A stretch of DNA of 64,000 bases from UBA5704 sp036380715 (GTDB taxonomy: Bacteria > Acidobacteriota > Thermoanaerobaculia > Multivoradales > UBA5704), in NCBI GenBank assembly GCA_036380715.1, contig DASVEF010000109.1, positions 1 through 64,000 on the forward strand, written 5' to 3'. The notes beneath the pieces were generated by a model that was not told where the DNA came from, ran no database searches, and worked only from the letters and a program-made list of their open reading frames with translations. This document shows, piece after piece, positions 22,658 to 30,787 of this stretch. How positions within the stretch are numbered: position 1 is the stretch's first letter; every line of letters begins with the position of its first letter. Made by a program: the position numbers and the translations under genes.

Positions 22658-25486
22658 ATGCCCAGTGCACCCGAGAGAAACGCCGCTGCCGAGGCTCCCG
22701 CGGTCTCTCCGGCAGAGGTCCTGGAGATCGTCCAGGCGGTCGTGCGCGAGCTGCAGCCGCAGCGCAGGCCGCGGTATCTGACCCTGGACTCGTCGCTGGA
22801 GCGCGACCTGGGGCTGGACAGCCTGGGCCGGGTCGAGCTCGTGCAGCGGCTGGAGCGGACCTTCGGGGTGAAGCTGCCGGAGGAGACGCTGGGTGCGGCC
22901 GAGAGCCCGCGCGATCTGCTCAAGGCGTTGCAGGCGGGCGGCGGAGCGTCCGGTCTGGTCTTCGACGAAGAGCTGGAGGACCAGGGGGCGGGCGAGCCGG
23001 CTCCCGAGCGCACGCGGACGCTGCTGGAGGTGCTCGACTGGCACGTCCAGCGTCACCCCGACCGGCGGCACATCCTCTTCTATCCCGGAGACGGCGAGCC
23101 CGAGCCGCTGACGTACGGCGGCCTCGACCGGCGGGCGCGCGCCGTCGCCGCCGGTCTGGCCGCCCTGGGGCTGGAGCCGAAGCAGACGGTCGGAATCATG
23201 CTCCCCACCGGCCTGGAGTACTTCGCGGCGTTCTGCGGCGTCCTGCGCGCCGGCGGCGTCCCGGTCCCGCTCTATCCGCCCGCCCGCCGCAGCCAGATCG
23301 AGGATCACCTGCGCCGGCAGGCCGGCATCCTGGAGACCGCCGAGTCCTCGATCCTGGTGACCTTTCCCGAGGTACTCCCCCTGGCCCGCCTCCTGCGCGC
23401 CCAGCTCCCGGGCCTGCGCCGGGTGGTGACGGTCGGCGAGCTGTCGTCGGCGGGGGAGAGGGAAGAGAGGACTCCGTTTCCGGCGGTCCAGGAGGACGAC
23501 GTCGCCTTCCTCCAGTTCACCTCCGGCAGCACGGGCAGTCCCAAAGGGGTGATCCTGACCCACGCCAACCTGCTGGCCAACCTGCGGGCGATCGCGCAGG
23601 GGGCCGACATCCGGCCGGACGACCTGGTGGTGAGCTGGCTGCCGCTCTATCACGACATGGGATTGATCGGCTCGTGGATGGCGCCGCTCTATTACGGCAT
23701 CCCGCTCGTCCTGATGTCGCCGCTCAGCTTCCTCGCCCGGCCGTCGCGCTGGCTGTGGGCGATCCACCGCCACCGGGCCACGCTGTCGCCGGCGCCGAAC
23801 TTCGCCTATGAGCTGTGCGCGCGCAAGATCGAGGACGCCGAGATCGAAGGGCTCGACCTCTCCACCTGGCGCTTCGCTCTGAACGGCGCGGAGCCGGTGA
23901 GCCCGGCCGCCCTCCAGCGCTTCACCGAGCGCTTCTCACGCTACGGCTTCGATCCGCGCGCCATGGCGCCGGTCTACGGCCTCGCCGAGTGCTCGCTGGC
24001 CCTGGCCTTTCCGCCGCTCGGGCGCGGCCCTCTCGTCGACGCCGTCGACCGCGAGACGTTCCAGGGCTCCGGCCGGGCAACGCCGGCCGCCGGGGATGAC
24101 CTTCAGGCCCTGCGCTTCGTCTCCTGCGGCGTGCCGCTGCCCGGTCACGAAGTGCGCATCGTGGACGACGCCGGCCGGGAGGTGGGGGAGCGCAAGGAGG
24201 GGCGGCTGGAATTCCGCGGCCCCTCGGCCACCAGCGGCTACTACCGCAACCCCGAGGCGACGCAACGGCTGGTCCGCGGCGACTGGATCGACTCCGGCGA
24301 CCGGGCCTACATCGCGGCCGGCGAGATCTACGTCACCGGCCGGGTCAAGGACATCATCATCCGCGCCGGGCGCAACCTCTATCCCCAGGAACTGGAGGAG
24401 GCGGTCGGCGAGATCCCGGGCGTGCGCAAGGGGTGCGTCGCGGTCTTCGGCGCCGCCGATCCGGCCACGGGCACGGAGCGCCTGGTCATCCTGGCCGAGA
24501 CGCGCGAGCGGGACGAGGCCACTTTGGAGAGGCTGCGCGAGGAGATCCAGGGCCGGGCCGTGGACCTGCTCGGCGCTCCGGCGGAGGAGGTGGTCCTGGC
24601 GCCGCCGCACGCCGTGCCCAAGACCTCCAGCGGCAAGATCCGGCGGGCCGCGAGCCGCGAGCTGTACGAGCAAGGGAGGATCGGCCGGCACGGCTCTTCA
24701 GTGGGCTGGCAGCTCGCGCGCCTCGCTCTCTCCGGAGCCCGATCGCAGGCGGCCCGCTCGCTCCGGAGGGGCGAGGATTTCCTCTACGCCGGCTGGTTCT
24801 GGGGGGCCTTCGGTCTGGTGGCGCCCTTCTTCTGGCTCCTCTTCGCCGTGACTCCGGGGCTCGCGCGGCGGAGGCGTCTGGCCCGCCAGGTCGGACGCGC
24901 TCTCGCCGCGCTCACCGGGACGAAGCTCCAATCCGAGGGGCTGGAAGCCCTCTCCGGCCCCGGGCCTCGGATCGTCGCCGCCAATCACCAGAGCTACCTC
25001 GACGGCTTCGTGCTCACCGCCGTGCTCCCGCCGGACTTCGCCTTCGTCGCCAAACGGGAGCTTGAAGAGCGCTTCATCGCGCGCGTCTTCCTGCGGCGCC
25101 TCGGTACGGTGTTCGTGGAACGGTTCGAAGCCGGCCAGGGGATGGAGGAGGCCCGCAAGCTCCTCGAAGCTCTCCGCAACGGCCAGTCGGTGGTCATCTT
25201 CCCCGAGGGGACCTTCCATCGCGCCCCCGGTCTCCTGCCTTTCCGGATGGGGGCTTTCCTGGTGGCGGCGGAGGCTGGCGTGCCGGTCGTGCCGGTGACG
25301 ATCCGGGGGACCCGCTCGATGCTCCGGGGCGACGACTTCTTCCCCCGCCGCGGCACTGCGACGGTCGTCGCGGCCCCACCGGTCTCGCCCTCGGGGACCG
25401 ATTGGCAGGCGGCCGTCCGGCTGCGGGACGACGTGAGGTCGGAGATCCTGGCGCGCTGCGGAGAGCCCGATCTCGCGAGACAGTAG
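22658..25486 (+). CDS. Triple fusion: acyl carrier domain - fatty acyl-AMP ligase - PlsC acyltransferase
   Basis: The 942-residue protein contains three enzymes of one pathway. Residues 15-95 are a phosphopantetheine carrier with Ser55 in LGLDSLGR. Residues 120-665 are an ANL adenylation domain with FTSGSTGSPKGVILTH (about 285-300), SWLPLYHDMGLIG, YVTGRVKDIIIRAGRNLYP and terminal KTSSGKIRR; SWLPLYHDMGLIG is typical of FAALs. Residues 700-940 hold a membrane-proximal helix and a PlsC domain with NHQSYLD (Hx4D, about 776) and FPEGTFHRAPG (about 848). The chain could adenylate a free fatty acid, load it on its own carrier and pass it to a lysophospholipid. E. coli Aas couples the same two activities in the opposite order without a carrier. 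Confidence 0.93.
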   Translation: MPSAPERNAAAEAPAVSPAEVLEIVQAVVRELQPQRRPRYLTLDSSLERDLGLDSLGRVELVQRLERTFGVKLPEETLGAAESPRDLLKALQAGGGASGLVFDEELEDQGAGEPAPERTRTLLEVLDWHVQRHPDRRHILFYPGDGEPEPLTYGGLDRRARAVAAGLAALGLEPKQTVGIMLPTGLEYFAAFCGVLRAGGVPVPLYPPARRSQIEDHLRRQAGILETAESSILVTFPEVLPLARLLRAQLPGLRRVVTVGELSSAGEREERTPFPAVQEDDVAFLQFTSGSTGSPKGVILTHANLLANLRAIAQGADIRPDDLVVSWLPLYHDMGLIGSWMAPLYYGIPLVLMSPLSFLARPSRWLWAIHRHRATLSPAPNFAYELCARKIEDAEIEGLDLSTWRFALNGAEPVSPAALQRFTERFSRYGFDPRAMAPVYGLAECSLALAFPPLGRGPLVDAVDRETFQGSGRATPAAGDDLQALRFVSCGVPLPGHEVRIVDDAGREVGERKEGRLEFRGPSATSGYYRNPEATQRLVRGDWIDSGDRAYIAAGEIYVTGRVKDIIIRAGRNLYPQELEEAVGEIPGVRKGCVAVFGAADPATGTERLVILAETRERDEATLERLREEIQGRAVDLLGAPAEEVVLAPPHAVPKTSSGKIRRAASRELYEQGRIGRHGSSVGWQLARLALSGARSQAARSLRRGEDFLYAGWFWGAFGLVAPFFWLLFAVTPGLARRRRLARQVGRALAALTGTKLQSEGLEALSGPGPRIVAANHQSYLDGFVLTAVLPPDFAFVAKRELEERFIARVFLRRLGTVFVERFEAGQGMEEARKLLEALRNGQSVVIFPEGTFHRAPGLLPFRMGAFLVAAEAGVPVVPVTIRGTRSMLRGDDFFPRRGTATVVAAPPVSPSGTDWQAAVRLRDDVRSEILARCGEPDLARQ

Positions 25487-25533
25487 CCGGAAAGCCCTTC
25501 TGTGGTGTAATTTATGGCAGGAGGTCCCCCTAC

Positions 25534-26082
25534 ATGCCGCGGTTCGAGAAGCTGGCTCTCTCGCTCGTCATCGCCATATTCCTCAGCTCGGACAGCTCCC
25601 TGGCCCAATCGGGAGCCGCCGCCAACACCTGGACGTTCAGCGCGGACTCCTCGAACAACCTGGTCATCCAGGACCTCTCCTCCTTCTCCGCATCCCAGGG
25701 AGAAGTGCTGGGCGGTCCGATCTGCCTGCAATACCTCCCGGTATGCCCGACCGACCGGAACGACCTGCTGCCCACCCGCCGCCGCTACGCGATCCGCGGA
25801 ACGCGCGGGAGCGGCACGGAATGGCGGATCGACCTCGGCCGCGTGACGCTGCAGGATGGTGGCGGGATGACTCTGCCGCTGGAAGTGGGAGTCGGCGAGA
25901 AGGGGGTGGTCCAGGTCGTCACCTCGGAGGGCGCCTGGAACGTGGACCTGCAGCGGATCCCCGCCGTCGAGCTCCGGGCCGGGGACGGCAAGAGGTGGCG
26001 GGTCGCCCTGTCGATGACGGAAGGCGCGACGGCCGACGGCTGCTGGATCGAGGTCCAGTGCCCGGCAAGAGGGCAGCAGTAG
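25534..26082 (+). CDS. Secreted protein of unknown function
   Basis: The ATG at 25534 follows AGGAGGT by eight bases, and the 182-residue product starts with a signal peptide (LALSLVIAIFLSSDSSLAQS). The mature region is beta-rich and contains two closely spaced cysteines (ICLQYLPVC) near residue 70 and another pair at the C-terminus (GCWIEVQC), suggesting disulfides. No known domain is recognised. It lies 47 bases after the FAAL fusion in the same direction, but its own ribosome site and a possible -10 (TGTAAT, near 25505) suggest it may be transcribed separately. Confidence 0.68.
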   Translation: MPRFEKLALSLVIAIFLSSDSSLAQSGAAANTWTFSADSSNNLVIQDLSSFSASQGEVLGGPICLQYLPVCPTDRNDLLPTRRRYAIRGTRGSGTEWRIDLGRVTLQDGGGMTLPLEVGVGEKGVVQVVTSEGAWNVDLQRIPAVELRAGDGKRWRVALSMTEGATADGCWIEVQCPARGQQ

Positions 26083-26097
26083 GGGGGTGAGACGCCT

Positions 26098-26178
26098 CTA
26101 GCCGCCCGAGAGCTTGGCCGGCGCAAGGATCAGAAGCAGGGTAAAGAGGGCGATCAGGAGCGGTGTGCGTTGCGTCAT
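26098..26178 (-). CDS. 26-residue hydrophobic microprotein
   Basis: A very strong ribosome site (GGAAGGAGGT) lies six bases before ATG at 26178 on the minus strand. The predicted product is MTQRTPLLIALFTLLLIL followed by APAKLSGG and a TAG stop. It is a basic start, a 13-16-residue hydrophobic core and a short polar tail, as in single-pass small membrane proteins or a very short signal-like peptide. It is convergent with the secreted protein at 25534. No family is assigned. Confidence 0.5.
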   Translation of the reverse strand: MTQRTPLLIALFTLLLILAPAKLSGG

Positions 26179-26239
26179 GGCGGGACCTCCTTCCTGGAGG
26201 GCCTGACGAGGCCTTTACCCCCAGCGGCGGAAGCGGAGC

Positions 26240-26854
26240 CTAGAAGTCCGCGTTGAAGCGGAGCGCGCCCGCGGGCGCCTCCAGCACGACCATACCCCGG
26301 TCGCTGCGCCCGCGCGGCTGGAACCCCATGCGCTGATACCAGCGGGTGAGCTTTCCGGTGCCGTTGTCCTGGCTCTCCAGGGTCACGCGCGAACGGCCCA
26401 TCCGGACCCCTTCCGTGACCGCCGCCCTCATGAGCTGGATTCCGGCGCCCTGCTTGCGGTGGGAGGTGTCGACCTCCAGGTTCAGGACCTTGACGGAGTC
26501 CTGGCCCGCGACGCGGACCTCGACCGAGCCGACCCTCTGCCCGTTGGCGGAGATGCGGATCTGCCGGGCCGAATCGGACACGCTCGTCGTGGCGATGTGG
26601 AAGCTCGACCGGGGAGAGGCCTGGGAGGGAGCGGGCGGGCCCCCGGGCTTCGCCTGGGTGACCGTGGGTTTCACCGCCGCGGGAGCGGAGGTGCGGCCCT
26701 GGGTCGCAGCGGCGACGTGCGCCGCGGGCTGACGCCCTCCGGGCGCGGGTTGCGCCGGCGTTTTGGCCTGGGCGGCGGGCGCGACGATCGCCTGGACGTG
26801 CGGCGCGAGCGGCCGTGGCGCGGGTGCCTGCGGGAACGATGGCTTCTGGGGCAT
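26240..26854 (-). CDS. GNAT-family acetyltransferase with Pro/Ala-rich N-terminal region
   Basis: The ATG at 26854 follows AGGAGG by six bases and gives 204 residues. About residues 1-90 are low-complexity and rich in Pro, Ala and Gln (PHVQAIVAPAAQAKTPAQ). Residues 95-204 are a GNAT domain: VLNLEVDTSHRKQGAGIQLMRAAV includes the acetyl-CoA loop RKQGAG, followed by LTRWYQRMGFQPRG. Proteins with PHVQA/QAK-rich leaders are known to me mainly beside secreted toxins and contractile-injection cargo, so the leader could be a targeting or packing region; this is inference. The acceptor substrate is unknown. Confidence 0.78.
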   Translation of the reverse strand: MPQKPSFPQAPAPRPLAPHVQAIVAPAAQAKTPAQPAPGGRQPAAHVAAATQGRTSAPAAVKPTVTQAKPGGPPAPSQASPRSSFHIATTSVSDSARQIRISANGQRVGSVEVRVAGQDSVKVLNLEVDTSHRKQGAGIQLMRAAVTEGVRMGRSRVTLESQDNGTGKLTRWYQRMGFQPRGRSDRGMVVLEAPAGALRFNADF

Positions 26855-27152
26855 AGGATGCCTCCTGACTGCCGGGAGATCTCCAGTCAAGAAGTGTAGC
26901 TCCGGGGAGCGGCCGTTGCAAGCGGGTGCAGGATGCCGCGGAGTGGTTCATAATGGAGGCACGGCAATGCGCCGAACACAACGTGCTTCCCCGTTCCCAC
27001 CTTCGCGCGTGGGGAGGGGCCACCCGGACGGTGGTCGAGCCCGGCTCCCGTCCGTGGATACGCTGGCCTCGTCGCCGGCGGGGAGCGTCGCATTCGGCGG
27101 CAGGGCCGAGTCCAGGATCTCAATGCAGTTTCATCGTCAAGGAGAATCGAAC

Positions 27153-27488
27153 ATGAAGCTCCCGCTGACCATCGCTGCGCACGACATCACGCTGCCCGAG
27201 TCGATCGAAGCCGTCATCCGCGAGAAAGCCACGAAGCTGGAGAAGTTCAACGGCCGGGTGATCGGCTGCCATGTCACTGTGGAGGGGCCTGGGCGCCACC
27301 ACCGCAATGGCGGGCTCTTCAATGTGCGCATCGATCTGACGGTCCCGGGCAATGAGCTGGTCGTCAACAACCAGGCCGCAGCGGAGCTGCCGGTGGCGAT
27401 TCGCGACGCGTTCGACGCCGCGCGCCGCCAGCTCGAAGAGCGCCGGAACCTCGAGCTGGAGAGGCGGCGGGAGGCCCGTACTGCATAG
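27153..27488 (+). CDS. hpf: Ribosome hibernation promoting factor, short form (HPF/RaiA)
   Basis: The ATG at 27153 is preceded by AAGGAG with eight-base spacing and gives 111 residues; an in-frame ATG at 27123 is less well placed. The S30AE domain is clear: LTIAAHDITLPESIEAVIREKATKLEKFNGRVIGCHVTVEGP, VRIDLTVPGNELVVNNQA and AIRDAFDAARRQLEER. It binds the 30S decoding region and inactivates ribosomes in stationary phase. It lacks the C-terminal dimerisation domain of long HPF. The roughly 300-base region upstream shows no convincing gene and only a weak -10 (CATAAT at 26949-26954). Confidence 0.93.
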   Translation: MKLPLTIAAHDITLPESIEAVIREKATKLEKFNGRVIGCHVTVEGPGRHHRNGGLFNVRIDLTVPGNELVVNNQAAAELPVAIRDAFDAARRQLEERRNLELERRREARTA

Positions 27489-27533
27489 CCGGTCCAGCAT
27501 AGCCGGTCCGCAAAGGCCGAAGCAGGACGAGCT

Positions 27534-29738
27534 TTACAGGTATCCCAGCGCTTCGAGCGCCTTCCTCGCCTCGCCCTCGATCTGCATGGCCTCCGCCTTC
27601 AGGCCCTTGCGGCTGCGCAGCATCTCGCCGCGGATCAGGGAGAGGAGAAAGCCGCCGCGCACCGGATCGTCCGCCATCCGGTTGGTGCGCTCGCCCGGGT
27701 CGCGGAGGCGGTCGTAGAGCTCGGTGGCCGGCCCCATCTCCCGATTCAGCGGCTGGACGAGCTTCCAGCCGGTCTGGGTGACGCAGATCCCCTCTCTGCG
27801 ATCACGGGAGCTCAGGTGCGAGATCACCCTTCTGCGGTCGTCCCCGGAGGCGGCGGGGCGGAAGAGGTCGGCCCCGTGCAGCCCGTCCGGAGGCCGGACC
27901 CCCGCGATCCCCAGAAGGGTCGGCATCAGGTCCGCGTGCTGGGCGATGCGGTCCACGCGCTCTCCCCGGGTCTGATGCGGCTTCTTCACGATCAGCGGCA
28001 CGCTGAGCGTTTCGCGGAAGAAGTTGTGGCCGTGCCCGAACTCTCCATGATCGTCGAACTCCTCGCCGTGGTCGGCGACGAAGAGGATGAGCGCGTCGTC
28101 GTAGAGCCCGCGCGCCCGCAGCGCGTCCACCAGGACGCCGAAGCTCCGGTCGTTGGAGGCGACCTCGGCGTCGTAGAGGGGCAACAGCTCGGCGATGAGC
28201 TCCGCCCTCTCCTTCCCCTTGGCCTCGTAGACCCGTTTCAGATCGTACTCGTAGCCGGCTTCGAGCCGGACCGACGGCGCGAACCGCTTCCGCAGGTCGG
28301 CGGGCGGAGTGTAGGGCGCATGCGGATCGATGCTGTGGATGTAGAGGAAAAACGGCGACCTCCCGCCGTTGGCGTCCAGCCACCGCACGACGCGCCGGGT
28401 CACCTCGTCGGACTGCGGGTCCTCGGGGAAGAAGAAAAAGTCGTCGAATCCCTGGGAGAGGCCCGCCTCCTCGCTGATATGCCAGTTGGTGCTGAACGCG
28501 GCCGTGCGGTACCCCGCCTGGCGCAGCAGCTCGGGCAGGGTGATCGCCGCGTCCGGCAGCCGGTCGTGGAGCTTCTGGACCCCGTGAGCCAGAGGGCCGA
28601 GCCCGGTCAGGATCGACGTGACCGAAGGGCGCGTCCACGGCGCCTGCGCGACGGCGTCCTCGAACAGCGTTGCCCCCTCCGCGAACGCGTCGATGTTCGG
28701 CGACAGCGGTTTCCCGGAGCCGTAGCAGCCCAGGTGATCGGCGCGTAGAGTATCGACCAGATAAATGATGATGTTCGGCCGTCCGGCGGCGGGCTTCGCG
28801 GCCGGAGCCACAGCCACAGCCACAGCCGCAGGCCGTGGGACGGCCAGCACGGCCGGCGCCTCCAGGAGCAGGCCGCCGGTGGACGAGGGACGCTCTGCCA
28901 CGGCGCGCAGCGTCAGGCGGAGCAGGTGCCCTCCCTCTCCCGGCAGCTCGATCGACCGCGCGCGGGTCCCCGGCCGCAGAGGCTCGATCTCGTCGATCTC
29001 CTCGCCCTCCTCCTGAGCGTAGAGCTCCAGTCGCCCCTCCGATCCCCCATCCCCTTTCATCCCTTCCAGAGAGAGCACGCCCGCGGAGGGCAGGTCGAGG
29101 TAGTACGTGACCTCGGCGCCGAAGGGGAGGTAGAGAGCGGCGGGCGAGGAGCCCTTCGCGCGGGCCTGCGGCTCCTCCGCTCCGGGCTGGAGCGCGGGAC
29201 GGAAGCGCAACACGTCCCACTTCACGGCGAGACGCCGCCTGCCGTTGTCGCGCCGCGGCTGCGAGACATGGCGGTAGCGGAAAGACAGGAGGTTCGTCCC
29301 GGCCGTCAGCGCCTCGCCTGGAAGCTCGACCGTATAGTCCTGCAGCCCCGGGCGGAGCTCCAGATCCGCGACCTGCTGTCCGTTGGCCTCCACGGAGACG
29401 GCCTGGGGGGAGCCGTCCGGAGACCTGTACGGAATGCAACGGATTTCCGCCCGGAGGTCGCGCGGCGAGGTCAGGAAGAATTCGAGGACGGAGGTCTCTC
29501 CCTTGCTCCACACGAACGTGCCGTGCCGGGTGTTCTCGTTCTCGTGCCAGCCGCTTCTCAGATAGGCCCGTCCGGCCGGTGTCCCGAAGTCGATCCGCCC
29601 GACCTCCCGGCGCACCTCGGCCAAGGGGAGCTCCGCGACGAGATCGTGGACGGGAGCCAGCTTCCCCTCGGGAGACGGCGAGCAGGAGCCGAAGGCGAGC
29701 AGGGCCACAAATCCGGCCGGAATCCACAGACGCCGCAT
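27534..29738 (-). CDS. Sulfatase/alkaline-phosphatase-fold lipoprotein
   Basis: The 734-residue product has a signal ending in a lipobox-like LAFGSC (Cys about 19). Residues 30-310 are a beta-rich domain ending in an Ala/Val-rich linker. Residues 318-700 are a sulfatase-superfamily domain: NIIIYLVDTLRADHLGCYG (metal-binding Asp) and PSVTSILTGL. The usual formylglycine Cys/Ser position is Thr369 in APWTRPS, so classical sulfatase activity is unlikely without modification. LFVADHGEEFDDHGEFGHGH carries the second metal site. It could be a phosphodiesterase or phospho-transferase with a Thr nucleophile. The start is ATG on the minus strand. Confidence 0.88.
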   Translation of the reverse strand: MRRLWIPAGFVALLAFGSCSPSPEGKLAPVHDLVAELPLAEVRREVGRIDFGTPAGRAYLRSGWHENENTRHGTFVWSKGETSVLEFFLTSPRDLRAEIRCIPYRSPDGSPQAVSVEANGQQVADLELRPGLQDYTVELPGEALTAGTNLLSFRYRHVSQPRRDNGRRRLAVKWDVLRFRPALQPGAEEPQARAKGSSPAALYLPFGAEVTYYLDLPSAGVLSLEGMKGDGGSEGRLELYAQEEGEEIDEIEPLRPGTRARSIELPGEGGHLLRLTLRAVAERPSSTGGLLLEAPAVLAVPRPAAVAVAVAPAAKPAAGRPNIIIYLVDTLRADHLGCYGSGKPLSPNIDAFAEGATLFEDAVAQAPWTRPSVTSILTGLGPLAHGVQKLHDRLPDAAITLPELLRQAGYRTAAFSTNWHISEEAGLSQGFDDFFFFPEDPQSDEVTRRVVRWLDANGGRSPFFLYIHSIDPHAPYTPPADLRKRFAPSVRLEAGYEYDLKRVYEAKGKERAELIAELLPLYDAEVASNDRSFGVLVDALRARGLYDDALILFVADHGEEFDDHGEFGHGHNFFRETLSVPLIVKKPHQTRGERVDRIAQHADLMPTLLGIAGVRPPDGLHGADLFRPAASGDDRRRVISHLSSRDRREGICVTQTGWKLVQPLNREMGPATELYDRLRDPGERTNRMADDPVRGGFLLSLIRGEMLRSRKGLKAEAMQIEGEARKALEALGYL

Positions 29739-29785
29739 GGTGGCGGGAAGGTAACACAGACGGGGACCCGTGCTAGCGTGGAGCC

Positions 29786-30238
29786 ATGCACACCGGGAGA
29801 AAGCCTCTGCTGATCCGCGCCCAGACCGCGGCCCTTCTGCTCGCCCTGGTATCCGCCCCTCTCCTGGCGGCCACGGCCGAGGAGGAGGTCCGTGCGGCGG
29901 AGGCGCGGCGTTTCGCGGCGATGGTTCAGGTCGACACGGCGGCCCTCTCCGGGCTGCTGGCGGACGACCTCACCTATACCCACTCGACCGGGCAGGTCGA
30001 GAACAAGGCGCAATTTCTGGAGACCCTGTCGTCCGGCAAGCTCCGCTACCTGGCGATCGAGCCGTCCGAGGTGGTGGTGCGGATCTATGGGGACACGGCG
30101 ATCCTGACCGGCCGCTCCATGATGAAGGTGAAGACCGGAGAGCAGGAGATGACCCTGCCCATCCGGTTCACCGATATCTGGGTGAGAAAAGGCGGTCAGT
30201 GGCGGATGGCCGTCTGGCAGTCGACGCGGATCCCCTGA
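29786..30238 (+). CDS. Secreted DUF4440 / NTF2-like protein
   Basis: The 150-residue product has a signal peptide (TAALLLALVSAPLLAATA) and a textbook DUF4440 domain: EEVRAAEARRFAAMVQVDTAALSGLLADDLTYTHSTGQVENKAQFLETL, then IYGDTAILTGRSMMKVK and DIWVRKGGQWRMAVWQSTRI. It is expected in the periplasm; ligand and activity are unknown. It is divergent from the sulfatase-fold lipoprotein and convergent with the beta-barrel gene, with three bases between stops. Confidence 0.88.
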   Translation: MHTGRKPLLIRAQTAALLLALVSAPLLAATAEEEVRAAEARRFAAMVQVDTAALSGLLADDLTYTHSTGQVENKAQFLETLSSGKLRYLAIEPSEVVVRIYGDTAILTGRSMMKVKTGEQEMTLPIRFTDIWVRKGGQWRMAVWQSTRIP

Positions 30239-30241
30239 CCT

Positions 30242-30736
30242 TTAGTGGAACCGGATTCCGACCGCCAGCGCGGCCTCGGTCTCGTCCGAGAGGATCACCT
30301 TCCCCTGGAGATACGGCCGCAGCGCCTGACCCTTGCCGAAACCGATACCCGCGAGCAGGTTGATCCCGAGGTCGGTCTCGCTGTCGTCATCGCAGTTGCG
30401 GCAGAAATCCGGCGCGTCGGTGCTGCGGAAGATCACCGCCGGCCCGCCGCCCGCCCAGAGGTAGTACCGTGCGCGGGTCGGAAAGTCATAGTGGAAGTCC
30501 AGGTTCAGCGTGGAGAGGTCCCCGTCGTCCACGAAGACGTACTCGAGATTCGGATTGAAGTACCACGCCCGGGTAACGTCCATCAGCAGCTCGCCGCCGA
30601 TGAATCCCGCCTCGGCGTCGCTGTACAGCCCGCCCCGCACCCCGAAATCGACTTCCGCCTGAGCCAGCCCGGGGAGCAAGAGGAAAGCGGCGACCGCCAA
30701 CACCCTCGCGATACGGCTTGTCGTTCTTCCAAGCAT
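30242..30736 (-). CDS. Small outer-membrane beta-barrel protein
   Basis: ATG 30736 is preferred over 30742 because AGGAGG then stands seven bases away instead of one; the product is 164 residues. It has a signal peptide (VLAVAAFLLLPGLAQAEVD) and alternating hydrophobic strands with aromatic girdles (YFNPNLEYVFVDDG, TRARYYLWAGGGPAVIF), ending in ALAVGIRFH, as expected for an eight-stranded barrel of the OmpW/OmpA-like type. A Cys pair (FCRNC) lies in a predicted loop. Function is probably structural or ligand-sensing. Confidence 0.8.
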   Translation of the reverse strand: MLGRTTSRIARVLAVAAFLLLPGLAQAEVDFGVRGGLYSDAEAGFIGGELLMDVTRAWYFNPNLEYVFVDDGDLSTLNLDFHYDFPTRARYYLWAGGGPAVIFRSTDAPDFCRNCDDDSETDLGINLLAGIGFGKGQALRPYLQGKVILSDETEAALAVGIRFH

Positions 30737-30755
30737 CGCCATTCCTCCTTTGACC

Positions 30756-30786
30756 CAAAGGGTCTCCGAGGGGCTCTCCGAGCCCC
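30756..30786 (-). terminator. Two adjacent hairpins after the cysteine-cluster gene
   Basis: Immediately after the stop codon at 30788, the minus strand can form GGGGCTC/GAGCCCC with a three-base loop (30770-30786). A second small hairpin GACCC/GGGTC follows. There is no uridine run, so Rho-independent termination is uncertain; they may instead protect the 3' end or separate the two minus-strand genes. Confidence 0.35.
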
Positions 30787-30787
30787 C

